Below, piece after piece: positions 31,161 through 36,241 of a stretch of DNA of 39,082 nucleotides (its first letter is position 1; every line of letters begins with the position of its first letter). A program made the translations under genes and the position numbers. The notes under the pieces were generated by a model. The model made no database searches, had not been told where the DNA came from, and saw nothing but the letters and a program-made list of their open reading frames with translations. The DNA is from Elusimicrobiota bacterium (GTDB lineage Bacteria; Elusimicrobiota; UBA8919), in contig JAFGLF010000032.1 of assembly GCA_016928195.1 (NCBI GenBank), positions 1 to 39,082 of the forward strand. Direction: 5' to 3'.

Positions 31161-33285
31161 TCCTGCCATTGGTTTCAATTATTATTGCTCCTGATTCTGA
31201 TGTTGAAAATACTTTGCATCCTTTCAACTGTTTAAGTATTTTCTGTGATGGCTTATCTGTTGATATTATAGCAAATTTCGGAGAAATTTTTAATAAGAAA
31301 TCATGCGATAACAGTTTTTTCCCATGGCATGGAACAACTAAAAAGGTTGACCCTATGTCGCTTTCAGTTAAAATATTTTGTATGTTTCCGGCATTGTCAC
31401 CGCAAAATAAAACAGAAAAGTCATCATAAACCATTTTTATAACCAAAGAATTTCTGTCAGCATTTTGTGCGATTTTTTCAGGATTTAGCATTTTTATTTG
31501 TACAGGTCCGTTTTTAAGATGCATACTCTTTTTTACTGTTTCCATAGGTACTGATTTTTTCTTAAGAATTGCCATAAGTTCCCGGTATTCATCTTCCTGA
31601 GAGTTATTTTCTGTAGTTATGAATCTGCGTATTTTGAATTTTTTTGCAACGGCAGTTAATCCCTGATAATGGTTCATATGAGGATGTGTCAGAACAACAG
31701 TGTCAATACTGGTTCGACCCCTATGCAGTATTACGGGTGCAACCACAGTTTCTCCGATGTCATAAGAAACAGCCGGATCCCATGACCCTCCGCCGTCTAT
31801 CAGCATGTTTGACCCGTTTGGGAATTCGCAGTAAACCGCATCTCCGAGACCAACATCCATAAAAGTTATAAAAAACGGTCTTTTATGCGGAAGAGATTTA
31901 ATAGCGAATATTACGAATAAAATACATACTGCTGTGATTACAGTCCGTTTCCATATGTAATTTTTAAATTTTGGTATACCGGCAATAATAATATAATACA
32001 AAACCATAAAATAAACAGGCGGTGTTATGGTTGTTATTGTTGAGTATTGAATGTTTGCAAATAAATCGACAAGAAAAATTATAATAGATATTAAAATGCC
32101 TGTTATTTTAGAAGTTATCATGAGCAGTCCGGAGTATATAAAGGCACTGAAAAACATTGCAAAACCGAAAATAAGAACAATGAACACCATGGGCGGTATA
32201 ATCAAATTTGATATTATTGCGATTATTGATATCTTGTTGAAATAATAAGCCGTCAGGGGGAGAATTGATATCTGTGCGGATAGGGATACGCAGGCAAGAC
32301 CTAACGGCCATTTAAGGACAGAGGGTGTTTTTCCGGTAAGCCTGAAAAATTTCGGGGTAAAATAGATTATCCCTATTGTTGTAATAAAAGACATTTGAAA
32401 ACTTGCTCCGAAAAGTGCCGAAGGATTTATTATAAGTATAATTAATGCGGCTAAAGCAATTGATTGGAAAATACTAATATTTCTGGAGAATAGAAATGAC
32501 AAGATTACGGTGATTGTCATTAATGATGCCCGTATTACGGGCGGAGTAAATCCCGCAATCATTGCATAGAAAAGGACTGCCGGTATCAAAAACACCAATG
32601 CAGTTTTTTTTCTTAGCCTGAATATTTTTCTGAATATCCAGAAAAATATCAGGCTTATTAATCCTACATGGAGTCCGCTTACAACCAATACATGCATGAC
32701 TCCGGCATCGATAAAAATATCCTTTAAATAAGGGTCAAGTCCTGCGCGTTCTCTAAGCATTATTCCAGATATAACAGCGGATTGTTTTGGGGTAAGATTT
32801 TCCCTGAATACCGACAGTATTTTACGTCTGGTTAAAAATGCTGCCTGTTCCAAACAGTATGTTTTTCTGCCTATAATATTAATATTTTTTTTATCATAAA
32901 CTGAAAGCATAGAATATATTTTTTTTCCGGAGAGGTATTTTTTATAATCAAATACCCCGGGATTAGACGGGGAGGAAGGTTTGAGGAATTTTCCTTCAGC
33001 TTCTATTATATCGCCGTATGAAAAAATATATTCAGAAGAATAGATGTTTACTAAAACTTTTCCTTTGACGGTTTTGCCGTTTATGCTGTTTGTATCAAGT
33101 ATAAAAGATATCCTGTTTGTTTTTTCTTCCGGTACGGAAATAATTCTTCCCTGAATTTTGACATTAATACCGGTTGCTTGTCTTGCGATGTCGGCTTTGG
33201 GAATTTTATCCAGTATGCCCAGTTCCCCGGCCGCTATGATAATCAGGATATAGATAATAGTTATAAGTATTAAAGGTTTTTTCAT
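31132..33285 (-). CDS. comEC: DNA internalization-related competence protein ComEC/Rec2
   Basis: Inner-membrane DNA channel for natural transformation, 717 residues, full length. An N-terminal OB-like DUF4131 part (IKGRIISVPEEKTN-like stretch, about 40-130) comes first. The Competence domain follows, with many membrane helices (VMHVLVVSGLHVGLISLIFF, AGFTPPVIRASLM). The C-terminal metallo-beta-lactamase domain has DVGLGDAVYCEFPNGSNMLI, TVVLTHPHMNHYQGL and LFCGDNAG. The standard HxHxDH motif reads HPHMNH, so the metal site is altered. The last residues RMFANKE come from repeat A. Other competence genes are not in the window. It heads the minus-strand operon. Confidence 0.94.
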   Translation of the reverse strand: MKKPLILITIIYILIIIAAGELGILDKIPKADIARQATGINVKIQGRIISVPEEKTNRISFILDTNSINGKTVKGKVLVNIYSSEYIFSYGDIIEAEGKFLKPSSPSNPGVFDYKKYLSGKKIYSMLSVYDKKNINIIGRKTYCLEQAAFLTRRKILSVFRENLTPKQSAVISGIMLRERAGLDPYLKDIFIDAGVMHVLVVSGLHVGLISLIFFWIFRKIFRLRKKTALVFLIPAVLFYAMIAGFTPPVIRASLMTITVILSFLFSRNISIFQSIALAALIILIINPSALFGASFQMSFITTIGIIYFTPKFFRLTGKTPSVLKWPLGLACVSLSAQISILPLTAYYFNKISIIAIISNLIIPPMVFIVLIFGFAMFFSAFIYSGLLMITSKITGILISIIIFLVDLFANIQYSTITTITPPVYFMVLYYIIIAGIPKFKNYIWKRTVITAVCILFVIFAIKSLPHKRPFFITFMDVGLGDAVYCEFPNGSNMLIDGGGSWDPAVSYDIGETVVAPVILHRGRTSIDTVVLTHPHMNHYQGLTAVAKKFKIRRFITTENNSQEDEYRELMAILKKKSVPMETVKKSMHLKNGPVQIKMLNPEKIAQNADRNSLVIKMVYDDFSVLFCGDNAGNIQNILTESDIGSTFLVVPCHGKKLLSHDFLLKISPKFAIISTDKPSQKILKQLKGCKVFSTSESGAIIIETNGRTTRMFANKE

Positions 33286-33349
33286 AACCCGTATTTTTAT
33301 AGAATTTCTATAGTGTTTTTAATAAACATTTGCATTTTATAAAAAAACC

Positions 33350-33378
33350 TTGATTTTAGCAAATCATTTTGTTACAAT
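33350..33378 (+). promoter_or_regulatory. Promoter of the lipoprotein gene (leaderless layout)
   Basis: TTGATT at 33350-33355 and TACAAT at 33373-33378 with a 17-base spacer. The chosen ATG (33386) begins eight bases after the -10 box, so the transcript would start at or within a base of the start codon. Confidence 0.55.
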
Positions 33379-33385
33379 AATATTA

Positions 33386-33961
33386 ATGAAAAGAACTATT
33401 TACCTTTCCTTATTCACTGCTTACTATTTAATATTCGCTGTTTTTTTTGGCTGCAGTAGTAAAAAAGCCGTTGTCAAGAAAGATATCTCCCGGGAAAAGA
33501 AAAAAGAAACGCAGGATATTGTTAAAACCAAACCTTTAGGTGGCGATGTAATTGTTGCTCTTTTACCATTCAAAAGCAGTATTGATGATCAGGATGCCAG
33601 AGAAAAAGCCAGAAAACTATTTAAATTAATCAACTCTCTTCTGTCGTCTAATGATAAGTTTAAGATTATAGAACAGCATAAACTGGAAGAGATATTATAC
33701 GAAATCAGTTCCGGATATACGGGTATAGCAGATGCCAGTACAGCATCCCAGGTGGGCAAGTTGCTTGGAGTAAGTATAATAGTATGTGGAAGCTTTGCGG
33801 TAACAGACGACGGAGTTCTTCTATCAATACAGCTTGTAGATGTGGGAACCGGAAAAGTTATAGGGGATGCAATTGAGTGGGATGGCGACATTTCCACTTT
33901 CAATAAATTTGTCAAAAAAACCTCCAGGGAAATAACTACGGCTGTAAAGAAGAAAAAATAA
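33386..33961 (+). CDS. Lipoprotein with CsgG/LpoB-like domain
   Basis: Protein of 191 residues from ATG 33386. MKRTIYLSLFTAYYLIFAVF then FGCSS is a lipoprotein signal with the modified cysteine at 23. After a lysine-rich linker comes a domain with IVALLPFKSS, a helix ending LLSSNDKFKIIEQHKLEEIL, GKLLGVSIIVCGSFAVTDDG and ISIQLVDVGTGKVIG-like strands. This is the CsgG/FlgO/LpoB pattern of outer-membrane lipoproteins. It lacks the CsgG pore insert, so an accessory or periplasmic role is more likely. An in-frame ATG at 33350 is upstream of the signal peptide and overlaps the promoter, so I reject it. Confidence 0.82.
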   Translation: MKRTIYLSLFTAYYLIFAVFFGCSSKKAVVKKDISREKKKETQDIVKTKPLGGDVIVALLPFKSSIDDQDAREKARKLFKLINSLLSSNDKFKIIEQHKLEEILYEISSGYTGIADASTASQVGKLLGVSIIVCGSFAVTDDGVLLSIQLVDVGTGKVIGDAIEWDGDISTFNKFVKKTSREITTAVKKKK

Positions 33962-34025
33962 AGCCCCCCTTAAAAAACCAGATAGAAAGTATTATCATTA
34001 TTAATTAATTATAGAGGTATCTGCA

Positions 34026-34595
34026 ATGATAAAGGATTTGGTACTGAAAAATAGAAGTTGCCGCAGGTTCCGTCAGAATGATACTGTAGAGTCCGAAACC
34101 CTGAAGGAGCTTGTCGAACTTGCCAGATGTTCTCCTTCCGCTGCTAACTTACAGCCGCTGAAATATATTCTTTCCTGTGATGCTAAGAAAAATTCTCTGA
34201 TATTTCCATATCTCTCATGGGCCGGTTATCTTAAGGACTGGCCGGGTCCCTGTGAGGGCGAGAGGCCGTCTGCTTATATAATTATACTTGGAGATACTCA
34301 GATAAGTAAATCTTTTGGTTGTGACCACGGAATAGCTGCCCAGAGTATTCTTCTGGGTGCCGTAGAAAAAGGTTTGTGCGGTTGTATGATAGGTTCGATA
34401 AAAAGAAAAGAACTTCAAATCGCATTAAAGATACCTTCCCGTTATGAAATCCTTCTTGTCTTAGCTCTCGGCAGACCAAAAGAAACGATAGTACTGGAGA
34501 CGGCTGGTGCCTCAGGGGATATTAAATATTGGCGGGATGATAAAAATGTTCACCATGTCCCAAAACGGCCGTTGGATGAAATCATCATCGACTAA
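34026..34595 (+). CDS. Nitroreductase-family oxidoreductase (second copy)
   Basis: Protein of 189 residues with the FMN-binding features RSCRRFRQND and ELARCSPSAANLQPLKYIL, a middle block GCDHGIAAQSILLGA and GLCGCMIGSI, and ends with LVLALGRPKETIV. The central region differs from the first copy (21671), and the C-terminal segment KYWRDDKNVHHVPKRPLDEI marks a distinct subgroup of small nitroreductases. Substrate unknown. GAGGT seven bases before the ATG supports the start. Confidence 0.9.
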   Translation: MIKDLVLKNRSCRRFRQNDTVESETLKELVELARCSPSAANLQPLKYILSCDAKKNSLIFPYLSWAGYLKDWPGPCEGERPSAYIIILGDTQISKSFGCDHGIAAQSILLGAVEKGLCGCMIGSIKRKELQIALKIPSRYEILLVLALGRPKETIVLETAGASGDIKYWRDDKNVHHVPKRPLDEIIID

Positions 34596-34740
34596 AAGGG
34601 AACGCAGATGTCCACGAATTAAAATCCAAATAACCACAAATAAGTGATTAGCGCCTGCCCGCCGATGTTTAGTGGCGGGGCAATTTGGTCATTGATTTGA
34701 GGTAATTTGTGTATGAGCAGAGCGAATATAGGGGAAAAGT
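34596..34740 (+). repeat. Degenerate repeat A copy 7 with a CCCGCC palindrome
   Basis: AACGCAGATGTCCACGAATT, CCAAATAACCACAAATAAGT and GATTAGCGCC recall repeat A. CCCGCC at 34658-34663 and GGCGGG at 34673-34678 form a hairpin. The rest leads to AGGGGA, the ribosome site of the LacI gene. Confidence 0.6.
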
Positions 34741-35769
34741 ATGAAGTCCATTACAATGGAAGAAATAGCAAAGAGTGCCGGTGTGTCCGTAAGCACCATA
34801 AGCCGTTTTTTAGACGGGAAAAATATAAATAAGGTCAATGAGAATACGCGTGCCAAGATTTTAAAAGTAATTAAGAGAAAAAGATTTTATCCGAATCTTC
34901 TTGCCCGTGATTTTGTCCGTAAGACTGTAAGGACCGTAGGGTTGGTTTTCCCGTACGGAATGTTTTTTTTTGGGAGTAATTATACGAGTGAAATATCCAG
35001 AGGTCTGGTAGAAGGTTTTGAAGAATTTGGAAAACATATTTTGATGCTGGCTAACCGCAATCCTCTTAAAAGGTTTGACTACAAATGGTATTATCATACA
35101 AGAACCATAGGGGGGCTGGTTTTAATCGCGCCTGGAATAAAAGACAGAAATGCGATCATGAAAATTAAAAGAGAAAAGATACCTTTTGTGGTTGTAAATG
35201 CCGATTTGCCGGATAAAAATATTTGTTGTATCGATAGCGATAATATGACAGGAGGATATCTTGCTACAAAGCATTTAATTCAGCTTGGACATAAAAGAAT
35301 TGGACATATCCGGGGATATACGGATTCATGGAATGCTTGCCAGCGTTTGGAGGGATATAAGAAGGCTCTTACTGAAAATAATATACCCATAGATAAAAAC
35401 TTAATAACTACAGGTTATTTTACAGAAGAGGGCGGAGCAAAGGCTATGGAACAGTTTTTTTCCAGACAGAATTATCCGGAAGCAATTTTTGCCGGTAATG
35501 ATGATATGGCAATCGGGGCAATTAGAGTTATAAAGAAAAAAGGGTTGTCTGTTCCGGGTGATATAGCCGTTGTAGGGTATGATGATGGGGTTTTGGCGTC
35601 CGTTGTAGACCCTTCCTTGACAACAGTAAAGCAAAGTATTTACGAAATAGGAAAAAAAGCTGCTCAGATATTGGCGGAAAATATGGATAATGATAAAAAG
35701 ACAGTAAGAAGAGAAATTTTACCGGTCGAATTAGTTATCCGTTCTTCTTGTGGGTTTATACACTCATAA
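34741..35769 (+). CDS. LacI/GalR-family transcriptional regulator
   Basis: DNA-binding repressor of 342 residues. The helix-turn-helix is TMEEIAKSAGVSVSTISRFL (residues 5-24), the hinge helix is at FYPNLLARDF, and a periplasmic-binding-like domain follows from TVRTVGLVFPYGMF to the end, with VVGYDDGVLASVVDPSLTTV and KQSIYEIGKKAAQI. Such proteins bind sugars and the palindromic operators of sugar genes. A likely target is the operator at 36154 before the secreted glycoamylase gene, 0.4 kb downstream. AGGGGA precedes the ATG. The small gene at 35776 follows after six bases. Confidence 0.93.
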   Translation: MKSITMEEIAKSAGVSVSTISRFLDGKNINKVNENTRAKILKVIKRKRFYPNLLARDFVRKTVRTVGLVFPYGMFFFGSNYTSEISRGLVEGFEEFGKHILMLANRNPLKRFDYKWYYHTRTIGGLVLIAPGIKDRNAIMKIKREKIPFVVVNADLPDKNICCIDSDNMTGGYLATKHLIQLGHKRIGHIRGYTDSWNACQRLEGYKKALTENNIPIDKNLITTGYFTEEGGAKAMEQFFSRQNYPEAIFAGNDDMAIGAIRVIKKKGLSVPGDIAVVGYDDGVLASVVDPSLTTVKQSIYEIGKKAAQILAENMDNDKKTVRREILPVELVIRSSCGFIHS

Positions 35770-35775
35770 AACTTA

Positions 35776-36084
35776 ATGTCTCGAGAAAAGGATAATCGTT
35801 TTAGGATATGCCCTGTTTGTAATAAAAAATTTTTGCGAAATAAATATTCTCCATGGCAAAAAGTTTGCTCTAAAAATAGGTGTCAGAAAATCAGACAACT
35901 GAGTAATCTTAAAAAATGGAGAAAAGTTAATTTAAAATATTTTGCAAAATATTTTAAGCTTATACCGCCTGCGTTGTTGGAAAAATATAAAAAAATAAAA
36001 ATGCTATGGCAAAAAAGACATCCGGGTTACTTAAAAAACTGGAGAGCCAGGCATAATAAAAATCTTGAAAAGAAAAAAAGTTAG
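35776..36084 (+). CDS. Small Cys/Lys-rich protein, probable zinc-binding, unknown function
   Basis: Protein of 102 residues with a four-cysteine pattern: Cys12 and Cys15 in ICPVCNKKF, Cys31 and Cys36 in KVCSKNRCQK. A very basic region with repeated tryptophans follows (LKKWRKVN, MLWQKRHPGY, LKNWRARHNK). This looks like a small zinc-ribbon nucleic-acid-binding protein. I recall similar short proteins near transposases in Planctomycetes-like genomes, but no transposase is present here. It starts six bases after the LacI stop and ends just before the promoter at 36094, so it is probably co-transcribed with the regulator. Confidence 0.7.
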   Translation: MSREKDNRFRICPVCNKKFLRNKYSPWQKVCSKNRCQKIRQLSNLKKWRKVNLKYFAKYFKLIPPALLEKYKKIKMLWQKRHPGYLKNWRARHNKNLEKKKS

Positions 36085-36093
36085 ATAAAATCC

Positions 36094-36121
36094 TTGACAA
36101 AAAGTATATTTATGTTATATT
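36094..36121 (+). promoter_or_regulatory. Sigma70-type promoter for the secreted enzyme gene
   Basis: TTGACA (perfect) at 36094-36099 and TATATT at 36116-36121, spacer 16. It begins ten bases after the small protein's stop codon. The transcript would start near 36128, giving a 5' leader of about 115 bases before ATG 36242. Confidence 0.7.
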
Positions 36122-36153
36122 AATTGTAGGTATGTAATTTTTTTTCCCGAATG

Positions 36154-36169
36154 TTGCAAACGATTGCAA
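36154..36169. promoter_or_regulatory. LacI-family / cre-like operator
   Basis: TTGCAAACGATTGCAA is an inverted repeat with a central CG, the form of LacI/GalR operators, and fits the Bacillus cre consensus WTGNAANCGNWNNCW at every fixed position. It lies about 26-41 bases downstream of the predicted transcript start, where a bound repressor would block elongation. Confidence 0.75.
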
Positions 36170-36241
36170 AATCTTAGATACCCCAAAAACATCCCGGTTC
36201 TTTGATAAGGTAAGAAGTAAAAGCTTTTTTCTTGTGAAATT

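Noticed and set aside
36128..36241. Riboswitch in the leader of the secreted enzyme gene.
   Set aside because: The leader is long enough, but I could not match it to a known riboswitch core; the only clear signal is the LacI/cre-type operator.
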